A DNA stretch of 58,946 bases, from positions 1-58,946 of the forward strand of contig JACOSC010000150.1 of the NCBI GenBank assembly GCA_016179055.1, written 5' to 3'. The first letter of the stretch is position 1. Each line of letters begins with the position of its first letter. Both the position numbers and the translations under genes were made by a program. The DNA comes from Acidobacteriota bacterium (GTDB taxonomy: Bacteria > Acidobacteriota > UBA6911 > JACOSC01). The notes under the pieces were generated by a model. That model was given only the letters and a program-made list of their open reading frames with translations, did not search any database and was not told where the DNA came from. Below, piece by piece: positions 27,112 to 36,473 of the stretch.

Positions 27112-27434
27112 AAAATATTTCCTCCTCGATGGATGCCCGTAGCCGCGGCATACGAGATCCCGCTCATGAAAAAATTTAAAACGTAAAGTCGCCTCGGCAG
27201 AGATGTATTTATCGCTTTGTCGCGTCTCGGTGATGAATTTCTCTAACTCGGGCGCCATCGACACGTTCATAGCCTGTGCTCTTCACATTTCATCTAGCAA
27301 AAGTAGTGTACCCAATCGCAAGGCAGACTACGAAATTTTCGTACTCTGCCTTGCGTTTAAGTATACTACTGTTGATAAGAAAGCTAAGGATCAAAGCTGA
27401 ACGTGTCACATACATCGGAGCTAGATAATTCCGT

Positions 27435-29213
27435 ATGCCACGGAAAAATGCGCTTGGCCCTATGCATAAGCATCTGAGCGTTCGCCATCTGGCGTTCGTT
27501 CCCATAATCACATCGATGATTTTATCGGCGCGTTTCTTCATCACGCTGCCCATACACGATTATTGGTATGCCCTGATCTCCAGCGTGGCGCTCCAGCAGG
27601 CCGGCTGGAGAGCGCATCTCGCTTATTACTGGGAGCCGTTTGTGGACCAGCGCATGGTGTTTCCTAAAATAATGATCGGAGGGCTTAGCCGCTTGCCCTA
27701 CACGCTGCACTTTGCCCTGGAAATCGCTTTCGGATTTGCGGCACGCCTGGCCATGCTGTATTTGCTCTGGCGCCTTATTCGCCAAACGGAGGGGTCGGAG
27801 CGAAATAAAACTATAGCCGGCCTGGCCTGCGCGTTCCTGCTTTTTTGGCCGCTACAGCAAGTTATATTTCAGCACCACTGGTACTCTACACAATACGCCT
27901 GGAGCTTATCACCGGGTGTACTAGCGCTTTACCTTATCGATAGATTTTGGGGCCGCTGGCTGGGACTTCTCGCCGCCGCGCTGGCGTGCGCCGTGGGCAG
28001 CTTCTCGCACGGCACCGGGCTGCCGCTTTGGCCGGCTATCGGCTTAGGCCTGCTGCCGCAGCGGGGATGGTCCGACAAACAAAAAGTGGTATGGTGGCTG
28101 CTGGGGTTGTGTGCGCTGGCGCTTTTTCTGATCGGCCTGCCACCTCGAGCGGTACGCGGGTTTCCTCCTCTTCTGGATATTCTGAACGCTCCGCTCAAAG
28201 GCCTGGTATTTTTTTTCCAGACGTTCGCTCCCCCTTTTCGCTGGCTGATGAAACATCCCTACGCCCGGGCGGCCGTGGGAACGGGCGTTGTGATCGGCGG
28301 CCTGCTGCCGTTGGCGCGGCTTTGGAAAAATAAACGTCTGTTCGTGCCGGCCACCTTTCCCTGGCTGGTTCTCATCCTTTGGTGTCTCGGCATGGCGGGA
28401 TTGGCCGCGCTAGCCCGAAGCACCTTCGAGTATCATGCCCGTCCCATCTACTTCGCGGGCATGACCCTTTCATATGTGGGAGCAATATCGCTCTGGCTGA
28501 TCGCCGCCCCGCGCCTCGATGCGGACCGGGGACAGGCCCTGCCTAGCCGGCGCCGCATGACCGGATCGCTCGTGTTGATCTGTTTAACGCTGATCTACCT
28601 GAAGGGCGCCAACGAGGGATGGAACGAAACGCGGGATCGATATCAGAAGGTAAGCTGGGCGCAAAGCTGTCTGCAATACTATCCGGCGCTGGATCAGCAT
28701 GATCTCTACGTTTATCCTTATGAAGACCACCGCGCATTTACAGAGTTTATACTGCCCCAACTCGCCGCCATGAATGCCTTGCCGGATAATATGCGAGCGG
28801 CGCCTTTTACTATTCCGGTCCCAACCACTTTTGTTCCGGAGAGGCAAGAAGGCCTGGATATAAGAGCCGCCGGGCCGAGCGCGTTTCAGATAACTTTTGC
28901 CGTTAAAGATCCACTCGTGGTTTTCAAATCTTCTCCACCCATTCCCAAGCCGTGTGTCGTCTCGTTTGAATTGAGCAGCTCGGTGGCCACTGATGTGATA
29001 TTCTCCTGGAACGATGGGACCGGATGGTCGAAGGCGAAGGCGGTTCCTATGGACAGGAAAGGCCGGCCGGTTACTAAGCATTCGGGCTATTTTCCGGAAG
29101 GTCGCCAGGCCGATCGCGCTCGACCCGTAGAAGCCATCCGATTGAAATTGACAAAAGCCGAGGGTTCGCCGATTACGGTGACGATCCAGGATCTGAAAGT
29201 TTGGATCCGTTAA
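27435..29213 (+). CDS. Multi-spanning membrane protein with C-terminal beta domain (paralogue A)
   Basis: The 592-residue protein has about ten membrane segments in residues 15-400, then a soluble domain (about 480-592). The conserved loop YYWEPFVDQRMVFPK after the first segment resembles the N-EHR-x-FPR loop of uncharacterised GT-C-like membrane proteins, so a lipid-linked sugar transferase role is possible but not shown. The C-terminal domain (SFELSSSVATDVIFSWNDG) looks like a carbohydrate-binding-type beta sandwich. A second copy follows 6 nt later. The start may be the ATG at 27462, which lines up with copy B. I do not recognise a named family. Confidence 0.75.
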   Translation: MPRKNALGPMHKHLSVRHLAFVPIITSMILSARFFITLPIHDYWYALISSVALQQAGWRAHLAYYWEPFVDQRMVFPKIMIGGLSRLPYTLHFALEIAFGFAARLAMLYLLWRLIRQTEGSERNKTIAGLACAFLLFWPLQQVIFQHHWYSTQYAWSLSPGVLALYLIDRFWGRWLGLLAAALACAVGSFSHGTGLPLWPAIGLGLLPQRGWSDKQKVVWWLLGLCALALFLIGLPPRAVRGFPPLLDILNAPLKGLVFFFQTFAPPFRWLMKHPYARAAVGTGVVIGGLLPLARLWKNKRLFVPATFPWLVLILWCLGMAGLAALARSTFEYHARPIYFAGMTLSYVGAISLWLIAAPRLDADRGQALPSRRRMTGSLVLICLTLIYLKGANEGWNETRDRYQKVSWAQSCLQYYPALDQHDLYVYPYEDHRAFTEFILPQLAAMNALPDNMRAAPFTIPVPTTFVPERQEGLDIRAAGPSAFQITFAVKDPLVVFKSSPPIPKPCVVSFELSSSVATDVIFSWNDGTGWSKAKAVPMDRKGRPVTKHSGYFPEGRQADRARPVEAIRLKLTKAEGSPITVTIQDLKVWIR

Positions 29214-29219
29214 CGACTT

Positions 29220-30146
29220 ATGAGCTGTATGAGGCTTCTCCGTTACCTGGCTGTCCTGCCCATAGCGGTGGCGCTGATGGGCGCTTATCGCTTTTTTATA
29301 GCCCTCCCGCTGTACGACTACTGGGACGCCTGGGTTTATAGTTTAATCTGCCGCGATGGCGGTTTAAAAACCCAGCTTGCGTTCTTTTGGGAAGCATTTG
29401 TCGATCAGCGAATGGTATTTCCTAAAATCACTATTGCGTTGCTCAGCCGGCTTCCCTTGCATCAGCATTTCCCTTTGGAAATCGCTCTGGGATTTGCAGC
29501 CCGCCTTATCATGCTTTATCTGGTGGGGCGCTTCATTCACAAGATGGAGGGGCCAGAAGAAAATAAAATCATCGCTTGGCTCGCCGGCGCTTTTTTACTC
29601 TTCTGGCCGTTGCAGCAAATAATCTTTCAACACCACTGGTATTCGACCCAATACGCCTGGACCTTGCTGCCGGGGGTGGGGGCTCTATACTTTCTGGACA
29701 AATTCTGGGGCCGCTGGGCAGGAATCGGGAGCGCAGCCCTGGCCTGCGCCGTCAGCAGCTTTTCACACGGCACGGGGCTGCCGCTTTGGGCGGCTATCGG
29801 CGCGGCGCTGCTGCCGAACCGGGACTGGTCCGGTAAACAAAAATTGGCTTGGTGGTTGATCAGCGGGGCAGCGATTATCGGGTTCCAGGCGGGGCTGCCG
29901 TCCAGGGCCGATCTGGAGTTTCCTCCGCTCCTGGCCGCGCTGGCCTCCCCGCGGCGCGTGGTTAAATTTTCTTTTTTACCTTTACGCCGCCGTTTAATTT
30001 TTTATACAGGCATCGACCCGCCGGCTTGGCAGTGGGAGTGGCCGTTGTTATTCTCTGCCTGCTGCCCATCTACCGGCTTTGGCAAAGGAAGCGGCTTTTT
30101 GACCAAAGCATCTTTCCCTGGCTGGTTCTCATCCTTTGGTGTATGA
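29220..30146 (+). CDS. Paralogue B of the membrane protein, 5' part (frameshifted)
   Basis: This is a tandem duplicate of the preceding gene: FWEAFVDQRMVFPK, FQHHWYSTQYAW and SHGTGLPLWAAIG are shared. Similarity holds in this frame up to about 29960 (EFPPLLAAL), then continues one frame over through FFFTFTPP and VAVVILCLLPIYRLW. The shift falls in the T-rich run at 29961-29975, so it is a one-base change in or next to a homopolymer. Residues after ~247 in this frame are out of register. It may be a real inactivation or a sequencing error; the rest of the reading frame is intact. Confidence 0.65.
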   Translation: MSCMRLLRYLAVLPIAVALMGAYRFFIALPLYDYWDAWVYSLICRDGGLKTQLAFFWEAFVDQRMVFPKITIALLSRLPLHQHFPLEIALGFAARLIMLYLVGRFIHKMEGPEENKIIAWLAGAFLLFWPLQQIIFQHHWYSTQYAWTLLPGVGALYFLDKFWGRWAGIGSAALACAVSSFSHGTGLPLWAAIGAALLPNRDWSGKQKLAWWLISGAAIIGFQAGLPSRADLEFPPLLAALASPRRVVKFSFLPLRRRLIFYTGIDPPAWQWEWPLLFSACCPSTGFGKGSGFLTKASFPGWFSSFGV

Positions 30147-30970
30147 GTAGCGCTGGGCTGTCGGCGTTGGGAAGGAGCACGTTTATTTATCCGCCCAATT
30201 CCATTTATTATGCCGCTATGGTTCTTGCGCTGGTGGGCGCCGTGCCACTCTGGCTGACCATTTATCCGGATTTATGGCCGTCAACAAAAACCGTCTGGCG
30301 GACACCTTACGGTCTGACGTGTGCCGGCGCATTGGCCGGCTTGGTATGCATTTACATAGTCGGCGCCTGGGAGGGACTCCATGACGCACGCACCCTTCAA
30401 AAGAATACCGAATGGGCGCAAAGTTATCTGCACTACTATCCGGCGCTGGATTACCACGAGTTTTATCTCTTCCCGCGCGAAGGGTTCGATCATTTCAATG
30501 AATTCGTGCTGCCTAATCTAATCCGACATAACGCAGCCCCGAGCTATATCGATCCAACCCCCTTCACGATCGGAGTTCCGATTACCTTCGCAGTTCAAGA
30601 CCGGAACGATATGGATTTAATCGCCGCCGGACCGGATGCCGTTCAACTGGTAACCAGGCGCCCCGATCCTTACATTATTTTTAAGCCGTTCGCACCCATT
30701 GCCAAAAAATATATTGTCTCATTTACAGTGGAAACCTCGGCCCCGGCGAATATGACCTTTTACTGGAACGACGGCCGCGGCTGGTCGGAAGAGAGATCAA
30801 TAACAATAGACAGAAGAGGCCAGTTGGCTACGGAGAACTCCGGTTATTTCCCGGAAGCTGACGCCGGCGGCCGCCGGCGCAATGTTGAGGCTATCGCATT
30901 GAAAGTTGTAGACCCGGCATCGCCGAGCCTCACGGTAATTATTCGGAACCGCAAGGTCTGGACGCGCTAG
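30026..30970 (+). CDS. Paralogue B of the membrane protein, 3' part (frameshifted)
   Basis: This continues paralogue B after the frameshift at about 29965. It matches copy A through FPWLVLILWC, the WAQSYLHYYPALD segment (copy A: WAQSCLQYYPALD) and the C-terminal beta domain ending IIRNRKVW. No independent ribosome site or start precedes it, so it is not a gene of its own. Together the two halves would give ~585 residues, equal to copy A. Confidence 0.6.
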   Translation: MAVGVAVVILCLLPIYRLWQRKRLFDQSIFPWLVLILWCMSSAGLSALGRSTFIYPPNSIYYAAMVLALVGAVPLWLTIYPDLWPSTKTVWRTPYGLTCAGALAGLVCIYIVGAWEGLHDARTLQKNTEWAQSYLHYYPALDYHEFYLFPREGFDHFNEFVLPNLIRHNAAPSYIDPTPFTIGVPITFAVQDRNDMDLIAAGPDAVQLVTRRPDPYIIFKPFAPIAKKYIVSFTVETSAPANMTFYWNDGRGWSEERSITIDRRGQLATENSGYFPEADAGGRRRNVEAIALKVVDPASPSLTVIIRNRKVWTR

Positions 30971-31054
30971 CGGACAAACCGTTCAGTATGGCGCTATGAA
31001 ATCCGGTTTAGCCATGAGTCCTTTCCCTTTTGCACAAACCGACGCCCTCATCCT

Positions 31055-32794
31055 TCATTTTGGCGCCCCGCCGCCTTTCTGTTGCGCGAACATTTTAACA
31101 ATCTCGGTGACCGTTGTGGCGTCTTCGGGTTTCTTGTCCACGCGGACCCATTCTTTGATGCGAGGAAACCGCAAAGCAAAGCCAACCCCTTCACTATTCC
31201 GGTTGCAGGTGTGCATGGTCGATTTGGTGATCTCATCGGCCAGTACGCTGAAGACATAGGTGGGCGTAGTCCAGACGTCCGGCTCGATCAAGGAATCGAC
31301 GCGCGCCGGTTTATGCTCGGTGCGGCCCTCGTCCAACATTTGACGCACCTTGACCCAGTTCTCCTCTGTGAGACCGCTGCCGATCTTGGCGATGGTTCGG
31401 AAGGTGTCGTGCTGGTCGTCATAAACCGCGCCGAGCAAGGCGCCGATGCCGAACTTGACACGCATGCCGCGTCCGAGGAAGTAGCCGACCAGCACAACGT
31501 CCACCGTATCGATCAGCTCACCTTTGTAAGAGCGTTTTAGTTTTATCCAATTGAAATTGCGCGCGCCGGCCTGATACGGCGAATCCAATTTCTTAGCCAT
31601 GATGCCTTCCAAGCCATGGGAAATGTTTTCGTCGAAGAATAATTCAATCTCCTCCGTATCGTCCGTTACGATGCGATTGGCCAGTCGCAGGCGACCCCCG
31701 GGCCGTATGATCTCGTCGAGTTGGTTACGTCGATCTTCATAAGGCTGCTTGGTCAGGTCTTTTCCGTCTCGATAGAGCAAGTCGAAGGCAAAAAGCGACA
31801 ACGGAAAGTCTTTGGCCATCTGATCCACACCGTGCTTGCGCTTGCGTTGGACGGTTACCTGGAAGGGCTGCATCTCTTCCGTTTCTTCATTCATCGCCAG
31901 AGCCTCGCCTTCAAAAATAGCTTGTTCGGCGACAAGATGCGTGCGCGCGGCGTCAGCCAGATCAGGAAACATGTCCGTCATGCGTTCCTGGTTGCGGGAA
32001 AAGATGTCGATGCGATTGCCGTTTTTGTGGACTTGGCAACGCAAGCCGTCGTACTTAGATTCCACGCTGCAGCGGCCCAGTTTCTCGACTATCTCCGCAG
32101 CGCGGGTCAGGCGCTCGGCAAGCGCCATACGAATGGGATTGCCCACGTGCGCCTCCAATCTTTCGATGCCGGCGATGCCTTGGTTCATCAACGTTTTCGC
32201 GACCAGCCCTAAATCGGAGCATATGTTGTACCCGCGTTCCAGCGTGGGGCGCAGGCTCCGGTCGCCGGCGATCGCTTTGGATAACGCTTCCATAAGCGTG
32301 GGATCGCCGATGCCTAATCGTAGATTTCCGACAACAAAGCGTGTGATATAGCGAGCTTCCTTGGCGTTCGACCGGCTGAGCAAATCAGCCAACCGTCCAA
32401 TTTTTCTGTCCACGCTGCCTTCGCCCGATGTGCCGGAGATCTGCAATAGCTCCTCATAAACCGTGGCTACAGCAAGCGGCGCGCCCGTCGACGGCTGGGA
32501 TAAAAATTCCTCGGCCACCAGACCGGCGTCGCCCAGAGCGTTGTAGCGCTCACGCACGGTCGACTCCGCCGTGCCGGCGGCGCGGGCAATGGCGCGTTCG
32601 ACCAGCTTCTCGGCCATGCCGATCTCCACTCCGCGAAATGGCGGCTGCAATTGTTCTTCGCACAAGTAGATGACTTTATCGATTTCATCCTTTTCAACAC
32701 GTTGAAAAAGCTCGCTGAGAATGCTGAACATCTCCAAGCGCTTGGAGGTGCTTTCCAGTTTCTCGAAATATTCGACTAAGTGTGCGAAGAGCAT
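31055..32794 (-). CDS. ATP-dependent DNA ligase (archaeal/bacterial type)
   Basis: The 579-residue protein has the three domains of LigI-type ATP ligases: an N-terminal DNA-binding domain (1-210), the adenylation domain with motif I KYDGLR (Lys247 forms the AMP adduct), and the OB domain with GLEGIMAKK and KLKRSYKGEL. It joins nicks using ATP, unlike the NAD-dependent LigA of most bacteria, which is expected elsewhere in the genome. Such ligases in bacteria support repair, and the UvrA gene just upstream on the same strand (357 nt apart) fits a repair role. Start ATG at 32794. Confidence 0.94.
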   Translation of the reverse strand: MLFAHLVEYFEKLESTSKRLEMFSILSELFQRVEKDEIDKVIYLCEEQLQPPFRGVEIGMAEKLVERAIARAAGTAESTVRERYNALGDAGLVAEEFLSQPSTGAPLAVATVYEELLQISGTSGEGSVDRKIGRLADLLSRSNAKEARYITRFVVGNLRLGIGDPTLMEALSKAIAGDRSLRPTLERGYNICSDLGLVAKTLMNQGIAGIERLEAHVGNPIRMALAERLTRAAEIVEKLGRCSVESKYDGLRCQVHKNGNRIDIFSRNQERMTDMFPDLADAARTHLVAEQAIFEGEALAMNEETEEMQPFQVTVQRKRKHGVDQMAKDFPLSLFAFDLLYRDGKDLTKQPYEDRRNQLDEIIRPGGRLRLANRIVTDDTEEIELFFDENISHGLEGIMAKKLDSPYQAGARNFNWIKLKRSYKGELIDTVDVVLVGYFLGRGMRVKFGIGALLGAVYDDQHDTFRTIAKIGSGLTEENWVKVRQMLDEGRTEHKPARVDSLIEPDVWTTPTYVFSVLADEITKSTMHTCNRNSEGVGFALRFPRIKEWVRVDKKPEDATTVTEIVKMFAQQKGGGAPK

Positions 32795-32938
32795 TATGAT
32801 CTCCTTGACGGCCCACAGCGAACCGCCGGATCGGCCGGCGTACCGTAATGAGGAATTAAGGGCGACCCACGCGGGGTGTGACTTCCGTACGATGTACTCA
32901 GGGCTGTCGGAAGTTGTCGCCAGACCAAACTATCTGTT

Positions 32939-33050
32939 AGCCCCGTAGGGGCGTTATGTTTATAGTAAAATGTTCCAGAGATACGCTCCCAGCTCCGTAG
33001 GAGCGGCATGTGGTTTAAGGCCATGATCCCCATGTCGCCCCTACGGGGCT
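32939..33050. repeat. Palindromic REP cluster AGCCCCGTAGGGGCG
   Basis: The 15-mer AGCCCCGTAGGGGCG (32939-32953) is repeated as its exact reverse complement at 33036-33050; a degenerate unit (AGCTCCGTAGGAGCG) lies between at about 32991-33005. Each unit is itself a palindrome (CCCC-GTA-GGGG), so this is a bipartite REP-type element in the gap between uvrA and the ligase gene, able to stall transcription or protect mRNA ends. Confidence 0.85.
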
Positions 33051-33151
33051 TACATCCTGCTGAAATCACACGACCGGCGGGGCGAGCCTTTTTCACCATC
33101 CGGGCGATGTCTTACTAAAATGAATAGCTCGCTGGTTTCCCGTGGGCCTCG

Positions 33152-36067
33152 CTAAGCGGAACTGCTACTTTCATGGCGATGGCCCAACACCATCTTTAAG
33201 AACTCACCCGTATACGAGCCTGCCACTTGACTGACTTGTTCGGGGGTTCCAGTGGCTACGACATAGCCGCCCCGCTCACCACCCTCTGGGCCCAAATCGA
33301 TGATCCAGTCGGCCGTTTTAATTACTTCCAGATTGTGCTCGATGATGATGATCGACGCGCCCGCCTTGATCAAGCGATCAAAAGAATGCAGCAGTTTACT
33401 AATGTCATCCAAGTGCAACCCGGTAGTGGGCTCATCGAAAATATACAAACTGTTTTTTGGGCTTTCCCCGGTTAAATACGAGGCCAGCTTGATGCGTTGC
33501 GCTTCGCCGCCCGACAGCGTCGTGGCGGACTGGCCCAGTCGCAAGTAGCCCAGCCCGACTTCATCCAGCACTTTGAGCCTGCGCGACAACCGAGGGGTGT
33601 CGGCAAAGAAGACCATGGCTTCCTGCACGGTCATTTCAAGAACCTGCCGTATGTTTTTTTGGCGCAGCGCAATTTCCAGAATTCCGCTCTTGAAGCGGGC
33701 GCCGCGGCACTCCTCACAAACCAGCTCGACGTCCGCCAAGAACTGCATTTCTACCGTAACCACACCACTGCCTTCGCAGACCTCACAGCGTCCGCCCGGG
33801 ACGTTGAATGAGAAATGGCCGGGCGTGAGCCCGCGGGCTTGCGCCTCCGTTGTGGCGGCAAAGAGATGCCGTATATCATCGAGAGCGCCGATATAACTCA
33901 CGGGATTGGAGCGCGAGGATTTGCCGATGGGCGACTGATCGACGAGGACGATGTCGCCAACGTTATGCTCCCCGCGCCGCGATCGGTGTGCGCCCGGCTC
34001 CTCGTGGGTCAGGCCCTTGGATTTCTGCAAGGCTTTGTATAGCACATCGTGAACCAGCGTGGACTTGCCGGACCCCGAAACGCCGGTGACGCAAACCATC
34101 ATACCCAGTGGGATTCTCACATCGATGGCTTTAAGGTTATGCGCAGAGACGCCCATTAGCTCTAGTGTCTTGCCGTTGCCCTTTCGGCGAGACGCAGGAA
34201 CAATAATCTGCAAGGTCTGCCGCAGGTAACGACCGGTCAGAGACTCCGGCGCGTCGACAATGCCCGAACCGAGACCCTGATAGACGATACGGCCGCCATG
34301 CTCTCCCGCGCCCGGGCCGAGATCAATAAGGTGGTCAGCCGCGCGTATAATATCGGAATCGTGCTCAACCACCAGCACAGTGTTGCCGAGGTCGCGCAAG
34401 CTGTGCAGTATTTGGATCAATCGGCGCGTGTCGCGCGGGTGCAACCCGATACTCGGCTCATCCAGCACATAGAGTGCGCCGACCAGCTTTGAGCCCAGGG
34501 CGGTGGCCAATTGAATGCGCTGCGCCTCGCCACCGCTCAAGGTTGCGGCCAATCGGTCCAAGGTTAAATAATCGAGTCCCACCCTCAGCAACAGATGCAA
34601 GCGATGCCGTATCTCGAAGAGAATTCGGTCGGCAATTTGGCGTTCCCCCTCACTCCAGTCCGTTATATCGAAGAACTGCGCGGCCGCTTCAATAGTCATT
34701 TGTCCGATCTCGCCGATGCGTTTACCATTGACCCTTACTGCGCGAGCTTCCGGGCGCAGGCGTTCGCCGTTGCAGGACGAGCAACGATTGTATCCGCGAT
34801 AGTGGCTGATGAAGATTCGAATCTCCATGCGGTACTTTAGTTTTTCCAGATCTGCAAAGAATCCGGCGATTCCCGGGAAACCGTCATAACCTTCGATGAT
34901 CCATCGCTGATGTTCCGGAGAAAGCGATTTGAAAGGCGCCTCCAGCGGCAGGCCTTTTTCCTGCGCAAACTGGCAAAGATTGAAGTAGTAGCTGCGGAAG
35001 GAACTCGATTTCCAGGGCTCTATAGCTCCCTGATATAGGCTGCGCTCCGGTCTGGGGATTACTCGGTTCAAATCAAAACTCATAGTGCTGCCGAATCCCT
35101 GGCAGTCCGGGCAGGCACCAAAGGCATTGTTAAAGGAGAACAAACGAGCCTCGGGCGCTTCATAGGCAATCCGGCACGACCGGCACTCAAATGCTTCGCT
35201 GAATTTCATGTACGCGCCCACTGCGGAAGATCGCGAGGCATCGATGCGGCCGTTGCCCGTCGCCATGGCAAACCCCGGCGCACAGTCGCCTGTGGACTTC
35301 TCGGACAAAACGGGAAGAATGAAAATCTCGGTCTTGCCTTCGCCAGCGCGGAAAGCGGTTTCCAGAGAATCAATCAAACGCTTTCGCAAGCCGGCCTGTA
35401 CCACCAAGCGGTCAACCAATATATAAAGCTCAGACAAATGGCTCGGCAGCGTTGTGTCGGCGGCACTGATGTCGATGACGTCACCCTTGGCAAAGAGGCG
35501 TGTGAATCCCTGCTGTCGCAACTGGCTCACCAGATCGACCGGCAAAGTCTTAACGTCGGATTTTTTCCGACCGCGTGTTTTCACCGGAGAGGCCACGACG
35601 GGGACCGGCGCCAATATATAAAAGCGTGTTCCTTCCGGCCATTGCAAGATGGTGTCGGCGGCAATGGCGGGGGTGTCGCGCAGCACCTCTTGTCCGCACT
35701 GCCGGCAGAATGTCCGGCCGATACGGGCATAGAGCAGACGAAGGAAATCATGGATTTCAGTGACGGTTCCAACGGTCGAGCGTGGGTTGCGGGAAGTGCC
35801 GCGCTGGCGTATGGCGATGGCCGGGCAAGCGCCGATGATTTCATCCACATCGGGCTTATCGATTTTCTCCAGGAACTGCCGGGCGTAGGTAGACATGGAT
35901 TCGATGTAACGCCGTTGGCCCTCCGCATAAATCGTGTCAAAGGCCAAGCTGGATTTGCCTGAGCCACTGACGCCGGTGACAACAATGAATTGATAAAGCG
36001 GCAGTTCCAGAGAAAGGTTTTTCAAGTTGTGGACGCGTACGCCTTTTACAACAATGCTGTGAGGCAT
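33152..36067 (-). CDS. uvrA: Excinuclease ABC subunit UvrA
   Basis: The 971-residue protein is a complete UvrA with two ABC ATPase modules: first Walker A GVSGSGKSSLAFDT, CxxC zinc sites, signature LSGGEAQRIQLA, then second Walker A GVSGSGKSTLVHDV and LSGGEAQRIKLA. It senses bulky DNA lesions with UvrB. The start at 36067 follows GGAAGGA; the in-frame stretch to 36169 is not family-like. The DNA ligase follows downstream, making a repair neighbourhood. No UvrB or UvrC in the window. Confidence 0.97.
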   Translation of the reverse strand: MPHSIVVKGVRVHNLKNLSLELPLYQFIVVTGVSGSGKSSLAFDTIYAEGQRRYIESMSTYARQFLEKIDKPDVDEIIGACPAIAIRQRGTSRNPRSTVGTVTEIHDFLRLLYARIGRTFCRQCGQEVLRDTPAIAADTILQWPEGTRFYILAPVPVVASPVKTRGRKKSDVKTLPVDLVSQLRQQGFTRLFAKGDVIDISAADTTLPSHLSELYILVDRLVVQAGLRKRLIDSLETAFRAGEGKTEIFILPVLSEKSTGDCAPGFAMATGNGRIDASRSSAVGAYMKFSEAFECRSCRIAYEAPEARLFSFNNAFGACPDCQGFGSTMSFDLNRVIPRPERSLYQGAIEPWKSSSFRSYYFNLCQFAQEKGLPLEAPFKSLSPEHQRWIIEGYDGFPGIAGFFADLEKLKYRMEIRIFISHYRGYNRCSSCNGERLRPEARAVRVNGKRIGEIGQMTIEAAAQFFDITDWSEGERQIADRILFEIRHRLHLLLRVGLDYLTLDRLAATLSGGEAQRIQLATALGSKLVGALYVLDEPSIGLHPRDTRRLIQILHSLRDLGNTVLVVEHDSDIIRAADHLIDLGPGAGEHGGRIVYQGLGSGIVDAPESLTGRYLRQTLQIIVPASRRKGNGKTLELMGVSAHNLKAIDVRIPLGMMVCVTGVSGSGKSTLVHDVLYKALQKSKGLTHEEPGAHRSRRGEHNVGDIVLVDQSPIGKSSRSNPVSYIGALDDIRHLFAATTEAQARGLTPGHFSFNVPGGRCEVCEGSGVVTVEMQFLADVELVCEECRGARFKSGILEIALRQKNIRQVLEMTVQEAMVFFADTPRLSRRLKVLDEVGLGYLRLGQSATTLSGGEAQRIKLASYLTGESPKNSLYIFDEPTTGLHLDDISKLLHSFDRLIKAGASIIIIEHNLEVIKTADWIIDLGPEGGERGGYVVATGTPEQVSQVAGSYTGEFLKMVLGHRHESSSSA

Positions 36068-36241
36068 TAGAGTTCCTTCCAAGGGCGCTCTCGCCCAGCC
36101 GCTTAAATGAGCTTTACCTAAGGGCAACCACCGAGTATTGTTTGAAGTAGGTCCCCTTGTCGCAAACACTCTAGTTTATGGAGTCTCTCGCCCTCTTGTC
36201 AAATCGTGCATGTACTGGCAACCCAGCGCCGGACGAAAAAA

Positions 36242-36299
36242 GGGACAGACAATTTATACGTTAGCCTTTCGGCCCAATTGAAAGAGAAAATTGTCTCCC
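36242..36299. repeat. Short inverted repeat with GGGACAGACAATTT ends
   Basis: GGGACAGACAATTT (36242-36255) faces AAATTGTCTCCC (to 36299). Ends of this type (AAAAAGGGACAGAC...) commonly border RAYT-associated elements. It lies upstream of the amidotransferase gene and may be a decayed non-autonomous copy. Confidence 0.5.
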
Positions 36300-36473
36300 A
36301 AGGAGAATTTATTGCAACCCATCCGCCGATAGTATATACTCCGTACAATGGCTACTTCATATCCCCCGAGTAGAGAAGGGTGCTTATTTAAGCATGGCGA
36401 AGTGGTTTGCGTTTAACGTGGCGGTTAGTTTGGGCGCTTATCATTTATCGGTGATCGTTGCTAAGCCAGAAGT

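Noticed and set aside
26785-27270. Longer pterin dehydratase starting at 27270
   Set aside because: The extra 53 residues are not family-like and a strong ribosome site precedes the internal ATG at 27111.
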